A DNA stretch of 64,000 nucleotides from Flavobacterium sp. Its GTDB lineage: Bacteria; Bacteroidota; Bacteroidia; Flavobacteriales; Flavobacteriaceae. Under the pieces are notes generated by a model. It searched no databases, was not told the origin of the DNA, and saw only the letters and a program-made list of their open reading frames with translations. The stretch lies in NCBI GenBank assembly GCA_014379405.1, contig JACMLU010000010.1:186001-250000 (forward strand). Reading direction: 5' to 3'. Shown here piece by piece: positions 8,876 to 18,400 of the stretch. Position 1 is the first letter of the stretch. Every line of letters starts with the position of its first letter. Made by a program: the position numbers and the translations under genes.

Positions 8876-9414
8876 CTTGATAAGAATGATTTGATTTCTA
8901 AAGTTACAAAATTCAGTTGGTATTTTCTTGAATTTATTAAGAAAAATTACCTCTTTTAAATTTTTTTTTGATTCAAATTAATTCTCGTTCTTGAAACTGA
9001 TTTTGAATTTGATTTTCTGAATTAAAATTCTATTCTGCAAACAGTTCTTTTAGTTTTAGCAATTAATTTTTAAACTCAAAAAAGAATTGTTTTTCAATAC
9101 ATAATCTGCTTTGGTCTTTATAAATTACCCATAAACACATATTGCAATAATCTAAACCTATACAGATGAGGAATTTCTCTGATTTCGTTATTCGGATAAA
9201 TTTGTCTTTTTATTGACAATATGATAAATATCAGGTATTAAAATTTATAATTTTATCAAAAAATCAAGTATAAATATCAAAAATGCATTCTAGGTTATCT
9301 GTTTTAAAAATACATTTGTTCGAGGTTATTCATTAAACGAAAAAAACAGTCTTGTAAACAATAACCGATTAAACTTTATTTCTTACTCATTTTTAGACTA
9401 AACAATACAATCGG
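8876..9414. other. Intergenic leader region upstream of the rhamnose operon
   Basis: This 539-bp very AT-rich gap separates the YceI start from rhaB. No coding frame is visible. The sequence ATAAATATCA occurs twice as a direct repeat (9224-9233 and 9270-9279, 46 bp apart). A TACATTTG at 9311-9318 fits the -7 consensus, about 100 bp before rhaB. The direct repeats are candidate sites for the AraC-type regulator encoded at the far end of the operon. Confidence 0.45.
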
Positions 9415-10917
9415 ATGAAAAATAAATCATTCTTGGCTTTCGACCTTGGCGCAACTAGCGGACGTACCATTTTGGGAACTATTGAAAACGGTCGCCTTCA
9501 AATGAAGGAACTTACTCGTTTTTCAAATCAAATACTTCAAATTGGGAATCACATCCATTGGAATATCTATTCTTTGTTCGAACATCTAAAAGAAGGACTC
9601 GTTGCCGCCAAAAGGGAAGGGGTGGAAATTGCTTCTATCGGCATCGATACTTGGGGTGTCGATTTTGTGTTACTTGCCGAAGACGGTTCCATACTTGGCG
9701 CTCCGTATGCTTATCGTGACCCGCATACTATTGATATGCCCGAGAAATATTTTGAATTAATTTCCCGCGAAAAAGTATATGAACTAACTGGAATTCAGGT
9801 AATGAATTTTAACAGCTTGTATCAGCTTTTTGCCTTGAGTCAAGCCAATAATTCCTTGCTTAAAAGTGCCAAGGATATGTTGTTCATTCCTGATGCCTTG
9901 GCCTATATGCTTACCGGAAACAAAGTAGTGGAATACACTGTGGCGTCCACTTCTCAAATATTAAATCCTCGCACCAAGAAATTTGAAGCTGAATTGCTTG
10001 AAAAAGCAGGAGTTTCACCTTCCATTCTGGGAGAAATCGTGATGCCGGGTCATTTGATAGGTACTCTTAAAGAGGATTTGGCAGCAGAAAGCGAATTAGG
10101 AAAAGTGAATGTAATTGCGGTGGCAGGACACGACACAGGTGCTGCAGTGGCTGCCGTTCCTGCAACAAGCGAAAATTTTGCTTACCTGAGTTCAGGAACT
10201 TGGTCCTTGATGGGGATTGAAGTGAAAGACCCCATTATCAACGCAGAAACCTTTGCTTTAAATTTTACCAACGAAGGCGGAATTGAAGGAACCACCCGTT
10301 TCTTGAAAAATATAACGGGAATGTGGCTGTTGGAACAATGCTTGAAAGATTGGAAAAACGAAGGGATTACTTATGCTTACGAAAAACTGGTTCAAATGAC
10401 AGCTTCCGTTCCTGCTTTTCAATCCCTGATTGATCCCGACCACGTTTCATTTGCCAATCCAGTTTGTATGCCAACCGCAATTGCCAATTATTGTCGGTCT
10501 ACTTATCAAATTGTGCCTTCCACACATGCCGAGTTTGTTCGCTGTATTTTTGAAAGTCTTTCCCTTAAATACAATTATGTATTGGGAAAACTCAAAGATT
10601 TGGCACCCTTTCCAATAGATAAATTACATGTAATTGGAGGCGGATCAAAAAACCCTTTATTGAATCAATGGACTGCCAATGCCACGGGGATTGAGGTAAT
10701 TGCTGGTCCTTCTGAAGCAACTGCCATCGGGAATATAATGATTCAGGCAAAGGCTGCCAGTTGCGTAAGCTCCTTGCAAGAAATGCGCAAGATTATTGGC
10801 AATTCAGTACAATTGGATGAATTCACGCCGGAAGATCGAATTGTTTGGTATGAAGCCTATCAAAAATTCTTGAGTGTAACCCAGTTGAAAAAAGAAACCT
10901 ACGCACACTATGTCTAG
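9415..10917 (+). CDS. rhaB: L-rhamnulokinase
   Basis: This 500-residue FGGY-family kinase should phosphorylate L-rhamnulose to L-rhamnulose 1-phosphate with ATP. The first phosphate-binding motif is at the N terminus (FDLGATSGRTILG). IGIDTWGVDFVLL is typical of rhamnulokinase. The C-terminal actin-like half contains VAGHDTGAAVAAVPA, YLSSGTWSLMGIE and the adenosine loop IGGGSKNPLLNQWTAN. Length is close to the E. coli enzyme. It is the first gene of the operon, followed after 39 bp by the aldolase. Confidence 0.95.
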   Translation: MKNKSFLAFDLGATSGRTILGTIENGRLQMKELTRFSNQILQIGNHIHWNIYSLFEHLKEGLVAAKREGVEIASIGIDTWGVDFVLLAEDGSILGAPYAYRDPHTIDMPEKYFELISREKVYELTGIQVMNFNSLYQLFALSQANNSLLKSAKDMLFIPDALAYMLTGNKVVEYTVASTSQILNPRTKKFEAELLEKAGVSPSILGEIVMPGHLIGTLKEDLAAESELGKVNVIAVAGHDTGAAVAAVPATSENFAYLSSGTWSLMGIEVKDPIINAETFALNFTNEGGIEGTTRFLKNITGMWLLEQCLKDWKNEGITYAYEKLVQMTASVPAFQSLIDPDHVSFANPVCMPTAIANYCRSTYQIVPSTHAEFVRCIFESLSLKYNYVLGKLKDLAPFPIDKLHVIGGGSKNPLLNQWTANATGIEVIAGPSEATAIGNIMIQAKAASCVSSLQEMRKIIGNSVQLDEFTPEDRIVWYEAYQKFLSVTQLKKETYAHYV

Positions 10918-10956
10918 GTTGAAAAAATAATATACAATAAAATAAATAATAGAAGA

Positions 10957-12261
10957 ATGAAAAAGTTAGATGTTAAATTAATGCACCCGGTTGAGCAGAT
11001 CAACATGGTCATTGGAAGAATTTATGAAAAAGGAATGACTACTACATCAGGGGGTAATATTTCAATAAGAGATAAAAATGGAGATATTTGGATTACACCT
11101 TCCGCTGTAGATAAAGGAGATTTGACTCCAAAAGATATTGTTTGTATTAAAAAAGATGGAAATATTGTTGGCTTGCATAAGCCATCGTCAGAATATCCTT
11201 TTCATAAAGCGATTTACGAGGCACGCCCAGAAATTAATGCCATTATTCATGCGCATCCTCCAGGATTGGTTGCTTTTAGTATCACTCGCCAAGTTCCCAA
11301 TACCAATATTACTCCTCATTTCCGTTCTGTTTGCGGTAAAGTAGGTTATGCGCCTTATGGTTGCCCTGGAAGTGAGGAATTAGGCCAGAAAATTGCGGAT
11401 CAATTTATTGGTACTGAAAGTAAAGCAGTAATTATGGAAAACCACGGAGTTGTATTGGGAGGATCTGACATTCTGGATGCCTACCAACGATTTGAAACTT
11501 TGGAATTATGCTGTTGCACCATCGTAAATGCCGGAAAACTGGGAAAAGTAAACGCATTGACCGATGAACAAATTCAACAATACAGAACACAAATTCCTTC
11601 AAAAGCCACTCGTTTCTCAGATCCGGGATATCCATCAGATGAATTGGCCATCAGAAGAGATATGGTAAATATCATTCACCGTGCCTGTGAACAGGGATTA
11701 ATGATTTCAACTTTTGGAACAGTGTCAGCTCGTTGGAGTGGAAATGACTTCTTGATTACGCCGCACAATGTCTCTCGTTGGAACATTTCTGCCGACAATA
11801 TCATTCAGGTTAAAAACGGAATGACCGAAGACAATAAAAACCCAAGTTATCAAGTGCCATTGCACCAACGCATTTATGAGCAAAATCCGCACATCAATTC
11901 CATCATCATGACACAGTCTCCTAATCTGATGGCTCACTCAATCAGCGGAACCAAATTTGATGTTCGAACTATTCCAGAAAGCTGGATTTTCTTGCAGGAT
12001 GTACCTTCAGTTCCTTTCGGTTCTTTATTCGATGATATAGATGGTATGGCAAACATGTTTGACAAAAACCGTGTTGTCTTAATCGAAAATGACTGTGCTG
12101 TTGTTACAGGCGACAAACTGCTGAACACTTTCGACTATTTGGAAGTAGCCGAATTTAGTGCCAATTCATTGGTAATGGCTGCCTCTGTTGGACCGTTATG
12201 TCCAATGGGAGATGCTGAAATTGAGGAATTGCGAGTGGCTTTTAGCGCAATTATTAGATAA
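10957..12261 (+). CDS. Two-domain class II aldolase (probable rhamnulose-1-phosphate aldolase)
   Basis: This 434-residue protein contains two class II aldolase/adducin domains in tandem. Domain 1 (about residues 8-205) has the zinc-site pattern IIHAHPPG (His98, His100), the ENHGVV motif with His163, and the SGGNIS phosphate loop. Domain 2 (about 215-434) keeps the fold, but the equivalent motifs read IIMTQSPN and IENDCAVV, so the zinc histidines are gone. Only the first domain should be catalytic. In this operon the expected reaction is cleavage of L-rhamnulose 1-phosphate to dihydroxyacetone phosphate and L-lactaldehyde. The usual single-domain enzyme is about 270 residues. It lies 19 bp before the lactaldehyde reductase gene. 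Confidence 0.88.
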   Translation: MKKLDVKLMHPVEQINMVIGRIYEKGMTTTSGGNISIRDKNGDIWITPSAVDKGDLTPKDIVCIKKDGNIVGLHKPSSEYPFHKAIYEARPEINAIIHAHPPGLVAFSITRQVPNTNITPHFRSVCGKVGYAPYGCPGSEELGQKIADQFIGTESKAVIMENHGVVLGGSDILDAYQRFETLELCCCTIVNAGKLGKVNALTDEQIQQYRTQIPSKATRFSDPGYPSDELAIRRDMVNIIHRACEQGLMISTFGTVSARWSGNDFLITPHNVSRWNISADNIIQVKNGMTEDNKNPSYQVPLHQRIYEQNPHINSIIMTQSPNLMAHSISGTKFDVRTIPESWIFLQDVPSVPFGSLFDDIDGMANMFDKNRVVLIENDCAVVTGDKLLNTFDYLEVAEFSANSLVMAASVGPLCPMGDAEIEELRVAFSAIIR

Positions 12262-12280
12262 TATAAAATATAACAATAGT

Positions 12281-13441
12281 ATGAGTTCCATTAAACGAAT
12301 TATTTTAAACGAAATGTCCTATTACGGGGCAGGAAGTCGTTCTGTGCTTGCAGACGAAATAAAAAAAAGAGGTTTTAAGAAAGTTTTTATCGTAACCGAC
12401 AAAGATTTATTGAAATTTGGAGTTGTCGAAAAAGTAACCAGTGTTTTAGATGCAGCAAAAATTGAATACACCATTTTTTCCAATGTAAAACAAAACCCAA
12501 CGGTTGCCCAAGTAAAAGAAGGTGTTGTCGATTTCAGTACCTCTGGAGCCGATGTGATTGTGGCTATTGGTGGAGGTTCACCAATTGATACTGCGAAAGG
12601 AATTGGGATTATATCCAACAATCCTGAATTTGCAGATGTCGTTTCATTGGAAGGGGTGGCCAATACCAAAAACAAATCTGTTCCCATCATCGCCTTGCCG
12701 ACCACAGCTGGAGCCGCTGCCGAAGTAACCATCAATTACGTGATTACCGACGAGGAAAATGTGAAGAAAATGGTTTGTGTTGACCCGAATGTTATTCCAA
12801 TTCTTTCCATTGTGGATGCTGAATTAATGTTGAGCTTGCCGCCAAGTTTGACTGCAGCAACCGGAATGGATGCCTTGACTCACGCCATCGAAGGGTATAT
12901 TACCAGAGGAGCTTGGGAAATGTCGGATATGTTTGAATTGAAAGCCATCGAAATGATTGCCAAACATTTGCCTGTAGTAGTGAAAAATCCTTCGGATGTT
13001 GTGGCTCGTGACGGTATGGCCGTTGCCCAATACATTGCAGGAATGGGATTTTCGAATGTTGGATTAGGATTGGTACACGGAATGGCGCATCCATTGGGAG
13101 CTTATTATGATATTCCTCACGGTGTTGCCAATGCCTTATTATTGCCAATTGTTATGGAATACAATACCGAATCTTCGATTGCCAAATATGTTGATATTGC
13201 CCGAGCCATGGGAATAAAAGTGGATCATTTATCACTTTCAGATGCTGCAAAAGCTGCGGTTGATGCCGTTAAAAACCTCGCCATAGAAGTAGGCATTCCA
13301 GAAAAACTTCGCTTATTGAATGTTAAGGAAGAAGATTTGGAGCGACTATCCCAGTCCGCTTTAGAAGATGTTTGTACCCCTGGAAATCCTCGCGAAGTAA
13401 AATTGAGCGACATTTTGGAATTGTATAAAAAAGCATTTTAA
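12281..13441 (+). CDS. fucO: Lactaldehyde reductase (iron-containing alcohol dehydrogenase)
   Basis: This 386-residue group III alcohol dehydrogenase should reduce L-lactaldehyde from the aldolase to 1,2-propanediol. The NAD site motif GGGSPIDTAKG and the metal ligands in THAIEGY and VHGMAHPLGAYYDIPHG are intact. The open frame extends upstream to 12188 inside the aldolase gene, but ATG 12281 (MSSIKRIILNEMSYYGAG) matches the family start and gives a normal 19-bp gap, so it is chosen. It lies in the operon between aldolase and isomerase. Confidence 0.92.
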   Translation: MSSIKRIILNEMSYYGAGSRSVLADEIKKRGFKKVFIVTDKDLLKFGVVEKVTSVLDAAKIEYTIFSNVKQNPTVAQVKEGVVDFSTSGADVIVAIGGGSPIDTAKGIGIISNNPEFADVVSLEGVANTKNKSVPIIALPTTAGAAAEVTINYVITDEENVKKMVCVDPNVIPILSIVDAELMLSLPPSLTAATGMDALTHAIEGYITRGAWEMSDMFELKAIEMIAKHLPVVVKNPSDVVARDGMAVAQYIAGMGFSNVGLGLVHGMAHPLGAYYDIPHGVANALLLPIVMEYNTESSIAKYVDIARAMGIKVDHLSLSDAAKAAVDAVKNLAIEVGIPEKLRLLNVKEEDLERLSQSALEDVCTPGNPREVKLSDILELYKKAF

Positions 13442-13459
13442 CCAACCTTAATATAAATA

Positions 13460-14722
13460 ATGAAAACAGAACAAATTAATCAGGCGTTCGAATATGCAAA
13501 AGCACGATACGCCGGACTTGGAATCGACGTGGAAAAAGCAATTGCCGAAATGGATAAATTATCCATCTCGCTACACTGTTGGCAAGCCGATGATGTAACG
13601 GGTTTTGAAGCCGGTAACGATGAATTGACAGGCGGAATTCAAGTAACTGGAAATTATCCAGGCAAAGCGAGAAACATTGCCGAACTTCGTGCCGATATTG
13701 ACAAAGCGATGTCCTTAATTCCGGGAGAACACCGCGTAAATTTACACGCTTTGTATGGCGATTTTGGTGGAGAAAAAGTAGATCGCAACCAAATTGAAGT
13801 GAAACATTTCCAAAGCTGGATTGATTGGGCCAAAGAAAAAGGCTATAAATTAGATTTTAATGCTACTTGTTTCTCTCACGAAAAATCGGCTGATGGATTT
13901 ACATTGTCACACCGTGATCCAGCTATTCGTCAGTTTTGGGTAGAACACGTTATTCGTTGTCGTAAAATTGCTGAAGAAATCGGACGTCAATTGGGTTCAA
14001 AATGTATTCACAACATTTGGATTCCAGATGGTTCTAAAGATTTAATTGTAGATCGTTCGTTGTATCGTCAATACTTAAAAAATTCATTAGACAAGATTTT
14101 CGAATACAAATCGAATGACGAATTGATGTTGGATAGTATCGAATGTAAATTGTTTGGTATTGGAAGCGAAAGTTTTGTAGTGGGTTCCCACGAATTTTAT
14201 ATGGGTTATGGCATTGCCAATAACAAAATGATTACTTTGGATGCGGGACATTTTCACCCTACAGAAGTAATCTCCGATAAAATTTCTTCTTTATTATTAT
14301 TTACTCCCGAAATCTTGCTTCACGTGAGTCGCGGTGTTCGTTGGGATAGCGATCACGTCGTGATTTTGAACGATGAATTGCAAGCTATTGCTCAAGAAAT
14401 TATTCGTGCCAAAGCTTTGGATAGAGTTCACGTAGGATTGGATTTCTTCGATGCGTCTATCAACAGAATTGGTGCTTATGTAATTGGTGTTCGCGCCACT
14501 CAAAAAGCATTTTTACAAGCCTTATTGGAACCAAGTGCGCAATTGAATTCTTTCGAAGCCAATGGTCAAAACTTCGAACGTTTGGCCTTGTTGGAAGAAG
14601 CTAAGTCATTGCCTTGGGCTGCCGTATATGATTACTATTGTTCAACAAAAGGAATCACTCCCGCCGAAGATTATATTTCAGACATTCAAGAATATGAAAG
14701 AAATGTAACTTCAAAAAGATAA
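13460..14722 (+). CDS. rhaA: L-rhamnose isomerase
   Basis: This 420-residue enzyme interconverts L-rhamnose and L-rhamnulose, the first step of the pathway. It starts with a helical segment followed by SISLHCWQADDVTGFE, a family signature. It also carries ITLDAGHFHPTEVISDKIS and the Trp/Asp-rich RGVRWDSDHVVILNDE with metal ligands. Length is close to the E. coli enzyme. A strong hairpin terminator follows 6 bp after the stop, so it ends the main transcript. Confidence 0.95.
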   Translation: MKTEQINQAFEYAKARYAGLGIDVEKAIAEMDKLSISLHCWQADDVTGFEAGNDELTGGIQVTGNYPGKARNIAELRADIDKAMSLIPGEHRVNLHALYGDFGGEKVDRNQIEVKHFQSWIDWAKEKGYKLDFNATCFSHEKSADGFTLSHRDPAIRQFWVEHVIRCRKIAEEIGRQLGSKCIHNIWIPDGSKDLIVDRSLYRQYLKNSLDKIFEYKSNDELMLDSIECKLFGIGSESFVVGSHEFYMGYGIANNKMITLDAGHFHPTEVISDKISSLLLFTPEILLHVSRGVRWDSDHVVILNDELQAIAQEIIRAKALDRVHVGLDFFDASINRIGAYVIGVRATQKAFLQALLEPSAQLNSFEANGQNFERLALLEEAKSLPWAAVYDYYCSTKGITPAEDYISDIQEYERNVTSKR

Positions 14723-14728
14723 ATTTAC

Positions 14729-14770
14729 AACTCCTCAATTTCTTGTAAAAAAGAGGTTGGGGAGTTTTTT
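14729..14770 (+). terminator. Strong Rho-independent terminator after rhaA
   Basis: A 16-bp stem, AACTCCTCAATTTCTT (14729-14744) pairing with AAGAGGTTGGGGAGTT (14751-14766) if G-U pairs are counted, is followed by TTTTTT. It separates rhaA from rhaT. Confidence 0.9.
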
Positions 14771-14853
14771 ATCTTGAAATAGTCTATTTATTAACCAATT
14801 AATTGTCCGCTAATGCTATCCTGAAACAGGATAATAGGGCGGATTTAAATAAA

Positions 14854-15927
14854 ATGAATGCACTTTTAGGATTACTTTTTCATTCTATCGGAGGTTTTGC
14901 TTCGGGTAGTTTTTATATGCCTTACAACAAGGTAAAAGGATGGGCTTGGGAAAGCTTTTGGATTATTGGCGGTTTGTTTTCGTGGCTCATTGTACCACCA
15001 CTTGCAGCCTATCTTACCATTCCGGGATTTGCTGATGTTATTTCCAATTGTTCTACTCAAATTTTGACCATAACATTTGTAATGGGGCTTTTATGGGGGA
15101 TTGGTGGATTGACTTACGGTCTAGGCGTCCGTTATTTGGGAATGTCTTTGGGGAATTCAGTAGTGTTGGGATTCTGTGCTGCTTTTGGAGCAGTGGTTCC
15201 TTCTGTATATTACTCCATTTATCCAACAGCTGGTAAGGTTTCATTTACTGATATGATATCGACTAGCGGAGGACAATTGGTACTTCTTGGTGTTTTGGTT
15301 TGCCTTCTGGGTATCGGTATTTCTGGTAAGGCCGGAATTATGAAAGAACGCGAACTTACCAAGGAACAACAAAAAGCCAGTGTTGCCGAATTCAGTATGG
15401 TAAAAGGATTGATTATTGCGGTGATTTCGGGCATTTTAAGTTCATTTTTCAATTTTGGAATCGAAGCAGGAAAACCAATGGCCGAGGTTGCCAATGAAGC
15501 TTGGAAAGCTTTGAATCCCAATCAAGGCGAATTTCTTTTTCAAAACAACGTGATTTTTGTAGTTATCCTTTGGGGTGGATTGACGACGAATTTGATTTGG
15601 ACCACCATTCTGAGTTTAAAAAATAAATCCTATAAAAACTTCACTGATAAAACGACCCCAATTACTCGTAATGTCTTGTTTTGTGCTTTGGCTGGAACAA
15701 CCTGGTTTTTACAGTTTTTCTTTTATGGAATGGGCGAAAGCAAATTAGGAAACGGTGCCAGCTCGTGGATTCTTCATATGTCGACCATTATATTGACCGC
15801 CAATATGTGGGGAATTTATCGAAAAGAATGGTCTGGAGTTGCCGCAGAAACCAAATGGACAATCGCAACTGGAATTGCGGTAATTTTATTGTCGGTGGTA
15901 TTAGTGGGCATCGGGAATTCGATGTGA
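14854..15927 (+). CDS. rhaT: L-rhamnose/proton symporter
   Basis: This is a 357-residue integral membrane protein with about ten hydrophobic segments. FYMPYNKVKGWAWESFW, GLTYGLGVRYLGMSLGNSV and TWFLQFFFYGMG resemble E. coli RhaT closely, so it should import L-rhamnose with protons across the inner membrane. A TTG at 14803 would add 17 polar residues; ATG 14854 (MNALLGLLF) fits the family and is preferred. The gene is downstream of a strong terminator, so transport may be expressed at a lower level than the enzymes or from a separate promoter. Confidence 0.92.
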   Translation: MNALLGLLFHSIGGFASGSFYMPYNKVKGWAWESFWIIGGLFSWLIVPPLAAYLTIPGFADVISNCSTQILTITFVMGLLWGIGGLTYGLGVRYLGMSLGNSVVLGFCAAFGAVVPSVYYSIYPTAGKVSFTDMISTSGGQLVLLGVLVCLLGIGISGKAGIMKERELTKEQQKASVAEFSMVKGLIIAVISGILSSFFNFGIEAGKPMAEVANEAWKALNPNQGEFLFQNNVIFVVILWGGLTTNLIWTTILSLKNKSYKNFTDKTTPITRNVLFCALAGTTWFLQFFFYGMGESKLGNGASSWILHMSTIILTANMWGIYRKEWSGVAAETKWTIATGIAVILLSVVLVGIGNSM

Positions 15928-15938
15928 TGATTATTCTT

Positions 15939-15946
15939 TATATTTG
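15939..15946 (+). promoter_or_regulatory. Candidate -7 element of the AraC regulator
   Basis: TATATTTG fits TAnnTTTG and lies 33 bp before the start of the AraC-type gene. No clear TTG was seen at the expected distance upstream. Confidence 0.4.
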
Positions 15947-15979
15947 TAGTGAAATGCCCCAAAAGGAATTAGAATTGAG

Positions 15980-16888
15980 ATGATTTACAAAGACATAAAT
16001 ACTAGTGTTAATTACCCTATAACTTCGGAGGAAGACGAGTTATGGGGATTGACCATTACCACTGTTGGTCGTCAAAAGATTACCGAAAAAGAAAATTATC
16101 CTCCCGAGAAACACCCCGTTGGCTATTATTTTAATGTGGATAAAGGCCGAATATTGAATGAATATCAATTGCTGTATATCACGAACGGAAATGGGGTTTT
16201 TACTTTTGGGCATTCCAAGCAATCTTGTTTTATTACCGAAGGGAAAATGTTTTTTCTAATGCCGGGAGTTTGGCATACTTATAAACCTTTGGAAAATTCA
16301 GGATGGAATGAATACTGGATTGGTTTTAAAGGAGAAATCATCGAAAAAATTGTCAAAGAAGGCTTTTTCTTGAACAGACCGCCGGTGTTTAACATCGGGA
16401 TGAATGAAGAAATCATCGATTTGTATTACAAGGCCATAGAAATTGCGAACGAAGAACGCGCCGGGTTTCAGCAAGCACTTTCCGGTATCGTGATGAATAT
16501 TTTGGGTTTGATGTATTACCGGGACAAAACCAAGGATTTTGAAGATGAAGAACTCATCAATAAAATCAACAAAGCCAAAGTGATGATGCGGGAAGACATC
16601 TATAAAAACACCACTGCCGAAGACATTGCCAAAAACCTTGGCATCAGCTATTCGGGATTCCGGAGGGCATTCAAGGAGTTGACGGGAACTTCTCCTTCCA
16701 AATACATGATGGAATTGAAATTGAACGAAGCCAAGCTTCTATTGTACAATACCAACTTGCCCATCAAGGAAATATCGTATAGTTTGAACTTCGAAAACCC
16801 CGATTATTTTCCTATTTTCTTCAAAAAAAGAACCGGTAAAACGCCTAGCGAATATAGAAGTTTTGCTGTTTCCAACAATAATTTGTAA
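15980..16888 (+). CDS. AraC family regulator, probable rhamnose activator
   Basis: This 302-residue regulator has an N-terminal cupin-like sugar-sensing domain (about residues 50-150, with LLYITNGNGVFTFG and MPGVWHTYKP). It ends in a two-helix-turn-helix AraC domain (about 200-295, with TAEDIAKNLGISYSGFRRAFKELTG and FENPDYFPIFFKKRTGKTPSEYR, each within the 20-residue parts of that region). It directly follows rhaT, so it probably controls the rhamnose operon in response to L-rhamnose, as RhaR does in Bacteroides. The link is from position; the ligand is inferred. Confidence 0.88.
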   Translation: MIYKDINTSVNYPITSEEDELWGLTITTVGRQKITEKENYPPEKHPVGYYFNVDKGRILNEYQLLYITNGNGVFTFGHSKQSCFITEGKMFFLMPGVWHTYKPLENSGWNEYWIGFKGEIIEKIVKEGFFLNRPPVFNIGMNEEIIDLYYKAIEIANEERAGFQQALSGIVMNILGLMYYRDKTKDFEDEELINKINKAKVMMREDIYKNTTAEDIAKNLGISYSGFRRAFKELTGTSPSKYMMELKLNEAKLLLYNTNLPIKEISYSLNFENPDYFPIFFKKRTGKTPSEYRSFAVSNNNL

Positions 16889-16915
16889 ATCTTCTTTTAA
16901 AGCGAAATAATTGTT

Positions 16916-18271
16916 TTATTCCTGATCTGCATTCGCACGATTCAGGATGTTGTCAGGCAATGCTTTTTTGGCTTTGGCTCCCATTTTCTTCAATTTTTCG
17001 ACACTCGTGATGAGGTTTCCTTTTCCATCCACCAATTTATTCATTGCGCCTTGATATTCGACTTTGCTTTCGTCAATTTTCTTTCCAATTTTGATTAAAT
17101 CGGCTACAAAGCCTTCAAATTTATCATACAAAGCACCGGCTTGACGTGCAATTTCAAAGGCATTTTCCTGTTGTTTTTGGTTCGCCCACATACTGTCAAT
17201 CGTGCGCAGGGTTGCCAATAGGGTAGAAGGAGTCACGATTATGATGTTCTTCTCGAAAGCCCTGTTATATAAAATGGTGTCTTCGTTCAATGCCAAGGCA
17301 AAAGCGGGTTCCATTGGGATGAAAAGCAACACAAAATCAGGACTTTCAATCTGGTACAAATCGTGGTAATTTTTATCGCCCAATTGCTCCACGTGGCGTT
17401 TTATGGAATTGACGTGTTCTTTTAAAAAGCTGTTTTTTAAGCTGTCGTCTTCCTCGTTGATGTATTTTTCATAAGCAGTCAGCGACACTTTCGAATCGAC
17501 AATCATCTTTTTGCCGTCGGGCAGATTGATGACCACGTCAGGAAAAACTCGGTTGCCTTCCGCATTGGTGTGGGATTGTTGCACAAAATATTCCCGGTCT
17601 TTTTCCAAACCTGATTTTTCCAACACGCGTTCCAGGATTAACTCGCCCCAATTTCCCTGCATTTTGCTATCGCCTTTCAAGGCTTTGGTCAGGTTCAGGG
17701 TTTCCTTGCTCATTTGAAGATTCATTTCACGCAACCCCAATATTTGTTGACGTAAAGCCGCGTGATAATCAATGCTTTCTTTGTGGGTGTCTTCGACTTT
17801 CTTTTCAAACAATTGAATCTTGTCTTGCAATGGCGACAAGATGTTTTTCATGTTCTCCTTGTTTTGTTCGGTAAACTTGCTTGATTTTTCGTCCAAGATT
17901 TTATTGGCCAAATTCTCGAATTCCTTGGTGAATTTTTCCTGTAGTTTTTCTACTTCCTCTTTTTGTTCCTTGTTGCGTTCCCAAAGATTTTCAAAATCGA
18001 CTTCTTTCTTGGTCAACTGGATGTTGATGGCTTCTTTTTCGTTGCGAATGCTTTCTTTTTCTTGAACAGTTTGAAGTAGTTGTTTTTCCAAGGCAGTTTT
18101 ATCCAGTTTAAATTGTTCTTTTTGTTGATCGAATTGAGTATTTAAGGCAATTAACTTTTCTTCCAGACTTGTTTTTTCGGATTGAAAGCGAGTTAAAAAC
18201 AGGAATTTACCAGTAAAAATTCCAATGGCTACACCAATAAAAAGCAATAAAAACGGGAGTATATCTGACAT
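16916..18271 (-). CDS. rmuC: DNA recombination protein RmuC
   Basis: This 451-residue protein has an N-terminal membrane helix (about residues 4-25), a long charged coiled coil (about 30-190) and a C-terminal RmuC nuclease-like domain with QGNWGELILERVLEKSGL, VIVDSKVSL-type (MIVDSKVSLTAYEKY) and NQKQQENAFEIARQAG. The PD-(D/E)XK-type core is visible in the VDSK segment. RmuC limits inversions at short repeats in E. coli. The gene is convergent with the AraC gene (27 bp between stops) and stands alone. Confidence 0.93.
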   Translation of the reverse strand: MSDILPFLLLFIGVAIGIFTGKFLFLTRFQSEKTSLEEKLIALNTQFDQQKEQFKLDKTALEKQLLQTVQEKESIRNEKEAINIQLTKKEVDFENLWERNKEQKEEVEKLQEKFTKEFENLANKILDEKSSKFTEQNKENMKNILSPLQDKIQLFEKKVEDTHKESIDYHAALRQQILGLREMNLQMSKETLNLTKALKGDSKMQGNWGELILERVLEKSGLEKDREYFVQQSHTNAEGNRVFPDVVINLPDGKKMIVDSKVSLTAYEKYINEEDDSLKNSFLKEHVNSIKRHVEQLGDKNYHDLYQIESPDFVLLFIPMEPAFALALNEDTILYNRAFEKNIIIVTPSTLLATLRTIDSMWANQKQQENAFEIARQAGALYDKFEGFVADLIKIGKKIDESKVEYQGAMNKLVDGKGNLITSVEKLKKMGAKAKKALPDNILNRANADQE

Positions 18272-18400
18272 AAATTTTCTTTTTGTAAGTTTGTAAAATT
18301 AAGCAAAAGATTTGGGCTTTTTACTTCAAATACAGGGCATTTGTAATTCTTGATTTATTTTTTTTTGAGTTAAATTTAGTGAAACCAATAAGCAGTAGTT

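Noticed and set aside
12188-12280. Upstream extension of the lactaldehyde reductase gene
   Set aside because: It would overlap the aldolase gene by 74 bp and add an unrelated leader; ATG 12281 matches the family start.
14803-14853. TTG start for RhaT
   Set aside because: It adds 17 polar residues not seen in RhaT. ATG 14854 begins directly before the first membrane helix.
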